From contig NC_072895.1 in assembly GCF_027943255.1 (NCBI RefSeq), positions 36,802,001-36,866,000 of the forward strand: a stretch of 64,000 bases of DNA, given 5' to 3'. This DNA is from Anastrepha obliqua. Its lineage: Eukaryota; Arthropoda; Insecta; Diptera; Tephritidae. Each line of letters opens with the position of its first letter. Position 1 is the first letter of the stretch. A program made the position numbers and the translations under genes. The notes beneath the pieces are model-generated. The model worked only from the letters and a program-made list of their open reading frames with translations. It was not told where the DNA came from and did not search any database. Shown here piece by piece: positions 11,230-22,283 of the stretch.

Positions 11230-11645
11230 AATAAATTGAACAAATATTCGAAAAATTGTAAGAGGTGGAAATGATGTTAGATAAAGTTCATTTTTTGTAG
11301 ACTATTACAACATCAGGTATAGTTTGAAAAGAAAAACGTCTACCGCTCTATCAAAGCCCCTACAGCCCCTGAAAAGAAGTGGAAAATGTCATTTTTTGTA
11401 TAAATTAACGTAATTGCGGGTGGTTAGTTTCTCCATTTTAATTTTTGTATAAGTCTTCTTGAGTATATAAGTAGAATAAATTATTCCCCTCTTAGCGCGC
11501 CCACTAACCACACTATCTTAAAGAAGTTTTGTACAGCTCTTGGCCCGCCCTTTTTGGACGACTCAGAACTCACCGCGTGAAGGTGACTGTACTACGAGTT
11601 CCACCCACTCCCTTCCCAACCAACCAACCAAAGATGAAAAATTAT

Positions 11646-13945
11646 TTATTCGGGAGTGGCAAAGTCTGCTTTAGTGTCAAATTGAGGCATAACTGTACGA
11701 GAAGTGAGTGCTGCTCTTATAAACCCATCACGTCTCTCGTTCCCATACACTTTTGAGGACGCTTGAGTTACTAGTTTTACGCAACGCTCCACAGCTTGCG
11801 TATGGAATGGAATATTTGTTAAATCTATGGTTAATTTAGGGTTTTCTTTATCAGAAATTAATTGCAAGATATCTTCAGAAGAAAGGCTGTCTAAAATTGG
11901 GGGGCAGGTAAGTTTCATTTCAGACCAATTAATTAACTCAAAATATTCATTTGCTTCAAAGTTCAGTTTAGGAACCAAAAAGTTTCTAATATTTTTGTCT
12001 TTTGAAGGGATTTCTTTTATTTTCAGAACTCGCCTCAATCCAAGATCGCGGACATGCTCTCTGTCATCTACCACCATCGAGAGAAGAATGTTTTCTGGAT
12101 GGGCAAAAAAGGAATTTGTTTGAATAACCTTATGAACTACTGCCTGGACTTCTGAAGATAAGATTCTACATTTTTTAATACATTCTAAAATATGTTTAGG
12201 TCCGTCAACTATTGACGAATTTGTTTTGATTTCGAACCATAGAGGTGCGTATATAGTCAAAATGTATTTTACAATTTGAATGAGATTTTTAGGTGGCTCC
12301 TGCAAAGAAATGTATAATCGTAGGAACCTGTTTGCAATTGTCAACCAACGAGAGTGTGATATTGGTCCCGGATCTCGATTTGCTAGATCTAGGGAGCAAA
12401 AACCAGCATCAATAGCAATGGCAATGTCATGTAAGTATTTCTGATCTTTACTTAAGCTTATTGCGTCAAGCGTTCGTGGAAGAGAGCATTCGATCCTCTG
12501 AAAAGCAACGATGGACATTTAGCCAGCTGTTTGCCAAGAAGCCCACTGAAAGACTGAGGACCTGTTGTTTTACCATCAAGTATTTCAACTAGATGCCTCA
12601 GAGGTAATTCATTAAAATGGAGGAGACAGATAGCCCATTGTACTGGTCTTTTTAAATGCGTTTCAATGAATTTTATTGCACCATTCTTCCACCCAGTATT
12701 TGTTGACGTACCATCACATCCAATCACTACAACATTAGATTGATTTATACCATTTTCTTCAAAATAATTTACAATGCTGTATGCTGTGTCCTTTCCACTT
12801 TTTGAAGTAGGTACTAAATGACAAAGGTACTTTGAGCCTGGTTCTGCTATTACTGAAATGTGCTCTTCTTTTTTTATAGATTGATAACGTTTGTTTCCTT
12901 TTTCAACTAAAACTAAAGTGTCATCCATCCTGCCATCAAAATACACACACATCGGATCGTTTAATTGCTCTATTGCATTCCCCGCTTCGATAAGTTTTAG
13001 TCTACATTTTTTTTTTTCTCTTCTCATTTTGCTTCGATCAACAACAAAAGAAGTATCTTTGTCCGTTATAAGACCAACGTCTTTAAATGCACTAGACACA
13101 ATAGCTGCTGCTGCTCTATCAGATACTCCAAAACGATCACTTGTTAAGGCCGTTGCTGGAAGTGATAAGCGCATCTGTGCATTTTTTGAACTTGCTGACT
13201 GAGAGGAAATAGAGCGTGGGGTCTGAAAATCGGGATCATTCTTATCATTGTTAACTTCAGGAGTTATCTCTGTTTCAGAATCAATACTACTACAAGAAGG
13301 TCCAGGTAAGTAGGTCTGACTTAAGTGACGAGCTTTTCTCTGCAATTTTAATGTAAGCTTTTGAGTTTCTTTGGTATCTACTGTCCCAATCTTTCCTTGT
13401 CCGAGATATCTTTGAGCATATAGAAATTTGATTTCTAATGGCGGTATCTTTCTATCTTTAGGGCATGTGCAGTTGATAGTTACCGGCCTGGGACAAATAC
13501 ACTTGTCAAAGCTTCTTTGACAAAAGCAATTGAGTGTCATCTCGCACTTGCAGGACGAAATGTCAAATAATGTACTTGAAGATTGTTCAATAAAATCATT
13601 GTACTTCTTTTGTTTCTCTGGTGTGTCTTTGTCCCTTGAATAAGATTTACGAAGAGTGTAGTATCGATCATGTAGATGTTTAATCTTTTGTACAACTCTT
13701 GTGTGGGAAACTATTGGAATCGAAGCCTTGGAATAAAGGGACTCAGTCTGATGAGCTACAGTATCTGCTACAACTGTGAAGCTTAACTTCTGACCAGAAC
13801 TGGCAGCAGAAGATTCTACTGACATTTTGTACCTCACTTCTTGCCAACATTGTATAATGTCGGTATTAGTGGGAAGGACCGATGACAGCAGTGGTTTAGG
13901 TGCACCAAAAAATGGGCAGTGTATGTCCTTACGAGTAAGAGACAT
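11646..13945 (-). CDS. Putative RNase-H-like transposase of the 3.5 kb element (one frame break)
   Basis: Two overlapping minus-strand frames (13945-12458, 495 residues; 12518-11646, 290 residues) together give about 780 residues with one shift near 12490-12510. The start is ATG MSLTRKDIHC at 13945. Residues 132-161 form a cysteine cluster built from CxC units (CKC, CFC, CIC, CTC), likely metal-binding. Residues 333-339 (CVYFDGR, D337) and 408-414 (IGCDGTS, D411), then CLLHFNELPLRHL (H443, E446), look like strands of an RNase H fold with catalytic acids, as in hAT or P transposases; this is inference. The C-terminal part is helix-rich and includes a possible third acid in ENILLSMVVDDREH. The stop codon overlaps AATAAA. 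I cannot attach a family name. Confidence 0.7.
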
Positions 13946-14422
13946 GAATAAAATGTTTCAAGAGATTTAATGTTAAGTAATTGTGTAAACTATGTAATTC
14001 AAAAGAACATCGAATAGAATTTTTTTTGACCAAACAGCGCTGTTCGACAAGAGTGAAAGCAGAACTGGTAATGACCAGAGAGTACTAGCTCTTCCGTGCA
14101 CTTCGTTTATCGGTATGCCAGAATCAAAAGCAAAATGAAAAGAAAGACGATGGAATACAAGTAACCAAGTGGAAGACGATCTAAAGCACAGACGTGTTGT
14201 AGTAGACGTAAGCCGCTTTCACGCAAGCCTCATTTGGCATAGGCTTCCTTAGTAGATTTGGTGTAAAATTGGTAAAAGTTAATCGCTCAGAACCACAGAA
14301 ATGGATAGATTAGTAAATTAAAAATCTACTACTCAATGCTGAAAGTGCTATGTATAAAAAGGGAGCTCGATCTTTAATCATTTACAACTTCTACAAGTTT
14401 TCGTAAATCAGCTAGATTTGGG

Positions 14423-14575
14423 ATAAAATTTGTAAATTTTAAATGCAATGCGCGAACGGAAGATATTAACCGATTTGAAATTTCTTTTTTTTCCTGAATT
14501 TGTATTGATATGTAGCAACTTTTCCCTGCTATTACGATATGATTTGAAAAAATTTACGTATTTCACTCCGGTCTA
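14423..14575. repeat. Right 153 bp terminal inverted repeat
   Basis: Partner of 11077-11229, followed by the second copy of the target duplication ATGACCAC at 14576-14583. Confidence 0.9.
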
Positions 14576-15097
14576 ATGACCACAAGTAAACTAATAATAA
14601 AAAACAACATTATCCAAGAGGCCAATAGGTCATGGAGAAATGAAGATATGTGTCTAACAGCTAGGCTACTATGGCCGCAAATAAACAAGAAAAGAAGAAA
14701 GGAATTGCTTGGTCTCTCAGGAGACAATATCTTGAAGGTCGTGGCTTGTTTAACCGGTCACTGGCTATTTGGCAGGCATCCCACGAGACTACGAGTTTTC
14801 TCCCATGAATATTGCAGAAATTGCAGAGATAAGGAAGAGGAAGAAACAGTTGAGTACTTCCTTTCCGATTGTCCAGCCCTAGCTAAAATCAAAGCAGGTT
14901 GTCTGGGTAAATACTTTTTTAATTCTCTTACAGAGTTGTCTGGCATGGGGTTGGGATCAATACTACGTTTCATAAGCACCACAAAATGGTTCCACGAAGG
15001 AAGGTAAATGAGGTTCCCGTGTAGCACAGTGGTATCACAACGCACCTGTAGGTCTAAGTGAGTTGGTCGTGCATACCGACTACCACTATAACCTAAC

Positions 15098-15658
15098 CTA
15101 ACCTATCGCCAATTCTCTTAATACTGCACCGTGCGGATACTTTGAACTCCAGAGTCGCCCAATCGTACACAAAAATGCAGCGGAAACTAATGCCATATAA
15201 AAATAAATAAACAAAAAAGGTTAATATTACAGATCTGTGTAATTACGTAGTGGGACGGCAGATAAAATCAAAAGTGAGAAATTTGTTAAGCAGTGTAATG
15301 AAAACTTCAATCAAGAAGACGGTGCCAAATTGGTTTTAAAATATTTAAATTTTGCTTTACCGTAAATTACTTTATGCAAAATTACCTACGCACTTTATAA
15401 TCTGCTTGACAAATAATTCGTTTTCCTTCATTAAAGATAATCAGAAAATTTCGGTAAACTTTATGCACACGATAAACTGTGAAATTGTGTGCACCTTTCT
15501 GCACAAGTACTTATATCTACATACAAACATACGTCACTTGTGAATATTAATCCAGTGAGAAAAGTCAGTGCCGCAATCAATACGAAATTGTCAAGTGCGG
15601 TCCATCGAGGAAAGGTCGTTTCAATTTGTATTTGCGTTGGTTGGGAAAGTCCATCCAT
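15098..15658 (-). CDS. Candidate two-exon host gene for a small membrane protein, cut by the LINE tail
   Basis: Exon A (15658-15538) begins ATG in an AAAAG context and reads MDGLSQPTQIQIETTFPRW, then a hydrophobic run ALDNFVLIAALTFLTGLIF. Exon B (15186-15098) follows an acceptor (a T-rich tract then ATTAG) and reads SAAFLCTIGRLWSSKYPHG and VLRELAIG. Joining CACAA|GTGACG to that acceptor keeps phase and gives 69 residues; a donor seven bases further on (GTTTGT) keeps the same phase, and the stronger-looking GTATGT gives another frame. The stop codon falls in the TAACC tail of the LINE that ends at 15104. The ancestral gene therefore probably continued, or exon B ended at GATAG|GT. Not recognised; could be chance. 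Confidence 0.3.
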
Positions 15659-15659
15659 C

Positions 15660-16896
15660 TTTTAGTTAGGTGTATGTAGGTGTAAATATGGTGTGCAGTA
15701 CTGGGATTGCTGCCTTCATTTAGAAAACAGACACGTAGCAGTGATAAACAAACAATTTTTCTTCGAGTTTTTTAAGAGCTTTGCGTCGGCTTTGCTTTCA
15801 GACATTGATATTCTGCTTACATTTTTCAAACAAACTACATCATATGTACTTGCAAACATACATACATACTTGTATAATCATATACATACATACACGCCAT
15901 ATAAGAGTAATTTGTTGTTTACTGATTTTTAATTCCCTGATCTTTTGATAAAGAATCACAAACAAAATGATTTTGTATAAATGTTTGTATGTATGGATTA
16001 GTGTGTGCTCTCTCTCAAGCGGACACCTAAGGGACTGACGAATTTGTCCGCTTATGAGAGGCGACCGCTTGTGACCGCTTGCCCGTTAGGAGAGATGTCT
16101 GTTAGGAGAGAATACATTGTATACATTCACTAGCGACCGATTGGCGACCAATTGAATTTTTGCAATAATCGAGCAACAAATAGAATTAGTAAAATAGATT
16201 TTTTTTACAATTTCGAGTAGAATTGGACGCGTTCAGCAAACATAAAATCGACCAATCGACCATCGATAGATGGTTAAAAACAACTTTAGAACTCATAAAC
16301 AGAAATATGACTTTTATGGTAGTGTTAACAGCGACTTTTAATTTACTTATTTATTTATTCTGAAATCAATAAACAATTGTTCTCACTGATCACTTACTAC
16401 CAATGTAGATTTAACAAGAAAAAAATATTAAGTTAAATTACAATTTTCCATACTGACTGCATATTACCAAAATGTCGTTATTAAAAAGTTAAATTATAAA
16501 AAGGCAATTGCGATTTTTAGAAAGGCGACTATGGCAACAGGAAAAGTTGATGAGATTTCCACTCGAGACGAAAGTGAGCTCCAAGTGAGTATTTATTGGG
16601 GCATGATGACCTCTATTATTTCGCGGCTCTTCAAGATTTAATAATTCCAATATAAAAAAAACTGGATTTGTCGGATCTGTACCGTTAAAAAGCATCTTCG
16701 TCAAATTCAGATTTATTAAATCTCTCTCTATACGACTTATTGTAGATTATTACATTGTTTGAGACATCAAAATCTCTTTTAATATTTTGAAAACGAAATA
16801 TTTTTATTCGTTTTGAATTCCTAAGTGCACAGACAATCGTAAAATTTTTAATTTAATTTGCTTAAAACTAACTTTAGCAGCAGCTGGTGCTGGGTC
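15660..16896. other. Unassigned stretch
   Basis: No gene seen. Bases 16005-16160 contain repeated words (GACCGCTT, GTTAGGAGAGA, GCGACC) that could be an LTR or MITE remnant, but no boundaries are visible. Confidence 0.4.
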
Positions 16897-16900
16897 TTAA

Positions 16901-17621
16901 GGGGAACCGGTGGTCTAGAAATTTCAAAAAATCGATTTTTTGTTTTCTCGATATTTCGAAAGTATAGTATCTTAAAAATACACTGTAAAATTTTCATGAG
17001 GAAATTCCCAGTATTATAGCTTCTACAGCTCATCAACTAGGTAGAGAGCGGTCCGCGCGCTCCTGTACAGCAAACTTTAAACTCATTTATCTCGAAACTA
17101 CTTTTTTCGGCCTGGTGTTGTAACAAAAAAAAACTATTCAACCGAATCGTCTGAAATTTTAATATTTTGTTCACAATGGTTACCGCTCGTACTAGAATCA
17201 TATTATTATTTCAATTATTTCGTATTTTATTGATTAAAAAACTGAAAAAACCCGATTTTTAGAGTGTCAAAATCAAAACCGCGCCATTTTGTGAAATTTG
17301 CTTCTATTTTATTCTAGTAGAGGGACATAGCTACAGTAATACTGATTAATAATTTTTTTGGTTTTTGTGTTTCAGAAAGGTAAATAGAAGAGCCAAAATG
17401 AAAAAAAAACCATCCGGGTCGAATTTTCCGGGAGGGTCAACTTCAGCGCCATTTTTTAAATTATTAAGATTAAAATCAAAAAATTTTTTTTTGCATTTGT
17501 ATGTCAGCGAAGTCAAAATAAAAGCCTAAAAAATTTAAATATCGTTTTTCATTTTTTTTATTGTAAAAAAAAATCCTGAAAATACCCCAAACTTTCGAGC
17601 TTTTATAATACCCGAACCCCT
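16901..17621. mobile_element. TTAA-flanked non-autonomous element 2 (same family as 8637-9486)
   Basis: TTAA at 16897-16900 and 17622-17625. The ends GGGGAACCGGTGGTCTAGA and AGGGGTTCGGGTATTAT are imperfect inverted repeats. The block TTTAAACTCATTTATCTCG AAACTA near 17077-17101 matches the block in elements 1 and 3. No coding remnant is left. This is the most diverged of the three copies. Confidence 0.55.
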
Positions 17622-17884
17622 TTAACTTAGATCCAGTTTGAAGCGAAAAACCAGGACTAAGTCGGCTATGATTAAAATGCGCTACAGTTTTTCTTAAACC
17701 TCAATTTAACAAATTTAGGCCCGTCCGGGCCTAATACCAACTTTTCATAATCCGAAATTTTCTGGAAATTCGATTTGTTATACTTTTTTTTGGAGAAATC
17801 GAAATGAAATTATTTCAACAAAAAGTAAAATCAGTTTTCAACCAACCTTAAATAAAAATAAAAAATAAAATAACGAGTTTGGGT

Positions 17885-19140
17885 GTTTATCTCATTTCAT
17901 TTCATTTATTGCCGAAAATCATTTTAACATAGGAGTTTACAAAGTTATGATAAAATTAGATTGTTTAGCATTATCCTAACATACATTTGTATTTATTTAG
18001 GAGTTTAAAACTTATTTTTCTTTTGATAAATATATACAATAAGTTATGATTATTATTTGGAATGTCTTTGGCATAATTTTAAAACTTATTTAAATTCTCC
18101 CAAAAAGGGCTTAAAAAGAAGATAACGTATATTAAACTTCTATAATTTATTTGGCTATAAATTGATCAATGTTATAAACTAAATTTTCATCGTTGAAGTT
18201 GTAAGTATTGTATCGCCTATGATAATATATTGCTTTACTATTTTTATGTAACATATTATTATTTTTTAGTATTTTTAAATATATTGGTGATAAATGTTTT
18301 TCTGTTAGAGGTAATGATATTTCCCTTGCCTTTGACAGATATTTGTTTATCAGTTCATTTTCTATGAATGTCAGTTTATCAACAAATCTTACTGACGATT
18401 TCATTAAGAAAAAGTCTATGGGTGATATTTTACATGTTTCATATAAACTTTTATTAGAAACTCTTTTCCGAAAAGTACCACTCCTGTAAGCTTGGCGGTT
18501 AACACCGCTACAAATTCTTAAAACATATCGTTCAAATCGTCTTAGCCTCTCCATTTGGTTCGACGAAATGTTGAACCATATCAGATGAGCATAAGATATG
18601 ATTGGTCTAATTATTTGTTTGCAAATATTTTTTTTAATGCAGTTCGATAGGGTGGACTAAATTACTTACTAAATTACAATAGCTAAAGAACATTTTTTTG
18701 CTTTTGTCAAAATGAAATCTATATGTCTTACAAAGGTGAATTTGCTATCCAAAATTATGCCCAAGTATTTCATTTGTTCTTTGTATTTTATGTTGAATCC
18801 TTTTATTTTAATTCGAGGCTCATATTTACGAGCATTTGGATATAAGTATTTACGTATTCCTTCAACAATAGTTGTTTCGCTTTTATTGAAGTTTAGTTTT
18901 AGCTTCCATTTGTGAAAGTATGTATTTAATTCATTTATGAATTAACGGCTTCATTGGCTTTGGTTATGCGTTGGTGAGATCCCAATATAATTATATCATC
19001 CGCGTATATGAGCACTTTAATATCGCAATTATTAGTCGTATTATTTGTTTATACTCTTATAGTGAGACCGAACTATTTTTTTACTAATTTCATTTAACCA
19101 TTCCACTCTAGCGTCGAGATATTTTTCATAGCAGAATTCC
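17885..19140 (-). mobile_element. 5'-truncated LINE, reverse transcriptase C-terminal half
   Basis: On the minus strand the catalytic box reads KVLIYADDIIILGSHQ near 19010-18960. It is followed in broken frames by a thumb region (LNFNKSETTIVEGIRKYL; MKYLGIILDSKFTF), then ISYAHLIWFNISSNQMERLR into the frame 18554-18147 (RRFERYVLRICSGVNRQAYR to the stop at 18147). The 3' end with ATTTCATTTCATTT-type repeats is at about 17885-17915. This is the finger/palm part of an RT used for target-primed reverse transcription; the upstream RT and endonuclease are missing. Clade uncertain (Jockey/CR1-like). Confidence 0.75.
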
Positions 19141-19149
19141 TCGTGGTTT

Positions 19150-20083
19150 TATTGAGATATAATATAATATATTTTCAAAGGCTCAATCACAGAAAATATC
19201 ATATCAAATAAACAATAAATATTGCTATTGAATGAACTGCGCTGTGTAAAAGACTCATTCGCACCTGTTTATTTGTGTATTTGTGAATGCCAAGCTTTTG
19301 TTATGAGTGACAGAAAATGTCTTAGTGTACAATAAAATAAAAAACATAAAAAATCAGTCAAGTTATTACTGTTGGCAAGTGGAACCAAATGAGCAAAACT
19401 TCCATTAAAAATAACGATAGTAATTTTTCCTACCGGTTTTATAAATACGTATGTATGTATGTATGTACTCGTATGTATGTTAGATATTGCTAGCGGATAT
19501 TGTCAGATAATCGGTTAAATATTTTTATCGAAAAACTTATATTTGTTTATTTGTCAATTATTCTGCAGCTAAATGTCAACTGCAATTATGCGCACCGAAA
19601 AAGCCGCAATCGATACTCGCAAATAATTTGAGTTTCATATGTTCAATTAATCACCAATGTATGCATATTAGGGTGGCGAGAATTTTTTTTAACGCTTTTG
19701 GCAGACCTGCAGAAAGTGGGAGATCTATCCTGAAATAAGGGGCTAAATATTTTTGGCTCGTGGTTTGTTAAACTAAACTAAAATAATGAAAGAAAAAAAT
19801 TTTGAAAAAAAAACGTTAAATTCAATCTTTATACCATCACTTCTCAAAAATGAGAACCTACACTTATGAAAAGATTTATTGGAAGAGTATTGTATACAAT
19901 TTTCGCGGTATTAGGCGTAAGTCACTCATATTTTCTACCCCAACCCAATGAAGAGAAAGCCCTAGGCAAACTAGACTACAAGAACAAGCTGTGAAGCAAT
20001 TGGGAACGAGTTATGTTTTGATATCTTTCATATCAAATTTAATATCTTCCGCTCAGATAGAAAAATAAGTTTATGGCAAAAGC
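19150..20083. other. Unassigned stretch
   Basis: AT-rich with a short (GTAT)n tract near 19449-19480. No gene seen. Confidence 0.4.
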
Positions 20084-20769
20084 TTAAGGGGACAGAAACT
20101 TGTAAAATTTCGAAAAAAAAAATTTTTTTTCATAAAATGTTAATATAATCCTTTAAGAATATGTCAAAAAAAATTTAGAACGTAAATTTAAGTATTTCTT
20201 ATATTACAGATCATCAACCGTGACGACTCTAACTTTGCGTTCGAGCGCTGGGAGAGGTATAGTTACGTTGCCGACTTTAGACGCGTTTTTCTCAAAACTA
20301 TATTTTTCGAATTGGCGTACACGATAACTCGGAAAGTTATTGACCCATCTCCCTGAAATTTCGCATACATCTTTTTTATGATATTACTTTCTGTGTTTCA
20401 AGTTTTCGAAATTTTTTCGAAAAAATAATTTTTTCGAAGTAAAAATAGTAGGAAAATTTCGTCCCAAAATTCATTTTTTTAAGCATTTTATTCCGCGATT
20501 TTCTTTTTTTTAATTAATTGTTAATTCATATAAAAATTTTGACATTAATAAACAACAAAATTTTTGGTTTTTTGTATTCAGGTCACTGACGCCGATGCTA
20601 CAATGCCCGCCGATTGAGAAGCCCCGCTGCGACCTTCCTGGAAGAATTTAGTGTACATCCGCCATTTAAAAGGATTAAAATAAAGAAATTTTTCATATTG
20701 TTTGAATGTATAAATAAACTGTATGCGAATTTTGAAAAAAAATATTGACTTCTTCATTTTAATAAATAA

Positions 20770-22229
20770 TCTATATATATTATATTATATAAAAGAAAGG
20801 CTTGTTAGTTACACTATTTATAACTCGAGAACGGCTGAACCGATTTGGCTGAAAATTGGTGGAGAGGTAGCTTAGAGCCAGGAGACGGACATAGGATACT
20901 TTTTATCCCATTCGAACGCGTTTCCGTGAAGTCACTATAAAATGTGGTATAACAAAAACGCATCTGATATGGAATAACAAAACGCAAATGACAGCTAAAC
21001 GTAATTTTGTGTATGGTTAAGTAGAAAATTTGATAATATAAATTTTTTCAGAAATATATAATCACAGTAATTTGTACTTTTTTTGAATCATCATTATCAA
21101 TGCCGCGGCCAAGACGATCGAATCTTTCCCGACAAAGCCGTAATGCGAGAAGGATACGAAACACTGCGAATGAAACGACTGAAGAAGCGCAAGGAATTGC
21201 CCGTGAAGAGCGCTGCGTTAGTATGGCTCCACTTCGTGCTTCTCAATCACAAGGCAGCCCGTGAAACGGCTCGGTTGGCAATGCGAAATCGTCGAGCGAA
21301 TAACAGAGATCAACAAGTAGATCATTTTCGACGCACAAGAAGAGAGTTATCAATTGCTGATTTGAATCGAGCAGCGTTTCGATATGATTGCAACACTGAT
21401 TACTGCTTGCATCCTAGCGTTTGCATTGGGACAATGAACGTTGTTTGCGCATATTGTGGCGCATTGAAGTTTTCCGGAGAAACGCCCGGATTGTGCTGCC
21501 TTAGTGGAAGAGTGAAATTGCCATTATTGACTCCGCAACCTGAGCCATTGCATTCATTGCTTTGTGGCGAAACACCAGAATCACGTCATTTTCTTGCAAA
21601 CACTCAAAAATACAATGGTTTCATGACCTCATTTGGGGCAGACATTATCGAAGAACGAGGATTTAATCCAACATTCAAGGTATTTATTGATTTGTTTTTG
21701 AACTTACTATAATTATTCATACGTATTATGTTTGCTGATTATAAAAAAAGTGTTTATAAATAAAAAATACTGACTTTGCTTTTTATAGATACAAGGACAG
21801 GTTCACCATCGAATTGGATCATTGCAATCTCTCGAAGATGCACAGCAGATTTTTTACAAATATACTTCATGCAGCAATGAAAAGAGCAATTCTTAGAAAT
21901 CTGCAGCAACTACTTCATGAACATCATGCGGTGGTCAGGCTGTTCAAGAGGTCTTTGGAACGCATGCAATCTGAATCTAGAAAATCATAGTTTCTCATAT
22001 GGTCAATTATATGCGGCATGTTCACGGGTCGGAAAACCATTTGCGTTGTTTGTTCTTGCACCTGATAATAAAACAAAAAATTTCGTGTATCACAAGGTGC
22101 TTAACTGAACAGTGCAATCTATTAAAGCTTCATTGAAATACTTGATTTATAAAAAAATTAACTTAATAAAATCAAAAATCTGCAATAAAAAAGCCTCTAG
22201 GGCGGAACAAAGTTCGTCGGGTCAGCTAG
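20770..22229 (+). mobile_element. Helitron, internally deleted
   Basis: The element begins 5'-TC (20770-20771, TCTATATATATTATA) after an A and ends CTAG (22226-22229) before a T, as required for insertion between A and T. An imperfect hairpin (GGCGGAAC / GTTCGTC) sits just upstream of the end at 22200-22219. It contains the start and the end of a Rep/helicase gene but lacks most of the Rep nuclease and the helicase. Helitrons move by rolling-circle-type replication without target duplication, and none is seen. Confidence 0.85.
21100..22108 (+). pseudogene. Helitron Rep/helicase gene remnant with an intron
   Basis: The likely start is the ATG at 21100 (MPRPRRSNLSRQSRNARR). A frameshift near 21260 leads into KAARETARLAMRNRRANN, then a Cys-rich block CAYCGALKFSGETPGLCC and a helitron-like N-terminal domain ending FNPTFK. 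A GT-AG intron (21680-21788) with a T-rich 3' end joins FNPTFK to IQGQVHHRIGSL. After a stop, Rep-type LHEHHAVVRLFKRSLERM appears. The sequence then jumps to the extreme C-terminus of the Pif1-like helicase (FSYGQLYAACSRVGKPFALF, stop at 22106-22108). The HUH and catalytic Tyr region and helicase motifs I-V are deleted. Confidence 0.85.
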
Positions 22230-22283
22230 TAATTAATAAAAATCAGGGAAAGTATAGCCGGTTACAGGTATCTGTCCCCTTAA

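Larger units (their letters stand above)
11077..14575 (-). mobile_element. 3.5 kb DNA transposon with perfect 153 bp TIRs, superfamily not assigned
   Basis: The element is 3499 bp long and starts TAGACCGGAGTGAAATACG. Its right end is the reverse complement of the left over 153 bp (11077-11229 and 14423-14575) with no mismatch that I could find by eye. The 8 bp ATGACCAC is repeated on both sides (11069-11076 and 14576-14583), and the interrupted LINE reads GIPMTT|SKLIIKNN across the site. One long protein is encoded on the minus strand (13945-11646). An 8 bp duplication is known for hAT, P and some other superfamilies; the terminal bases are not the CAGRG seen in many hAT elements. Identical ends and an almost open gene indicate recent arrival. 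Confidence 0.85.
10109..15104 (+). mobile_element. 5'-truncated LINE with RNase H (I/Jockey group), split by a 3.5 kb transposon
   Basis: The left piece (10109-11068) carries the end of a reverse transcriptase (VKYLGFILDRKLTW; KVQRTAFLCISGALKTTP). An RNase H domain follows: YTDGSKLDDKVGYGVF near 10680, and a last catalytic motif near 10965-11000 reading G-EDIEGNCQADE across a frameshift. The right piece (14576-15007) continues in frame: SKLIIKNNIIQEANRSW, then a zinc-knuckle-like CRNCRDKEEEETVEYFLSDC and a stop at 15005-15007. The 3' end is a short UTR finishing in TAACCTAACCTAACCTA at 15104. Left and right pieces join exactly if the inserted transposon and one 8 bp duplicate are removed. Confidence 0.85.
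20088..22279. mobile_element. TTAA-flanked non-autonomous element 3, split by a Helitron
   Basis: TTAA at 20084-20087 and 22280-22283. The ends GGGGACAGAAACTTGTAA and GGGGACAGATACCTGTAA are inverted repeats with two mismatches. Removing the Helitron (20770-22229) leaves about 730 bp, close to elements 1 and 2. The shared block is at 20272-20310 (ACTTTAGACGCGTTTTTCTC). No coding remnant recognised. Confidence 0.65.

Noticed and set aside
15078..15105. TAACCTAACC as telomeric repeat
   Set aside because: It follows a LINE stop codon and UTR, and a similar tail ends the sister LINE at 37802.
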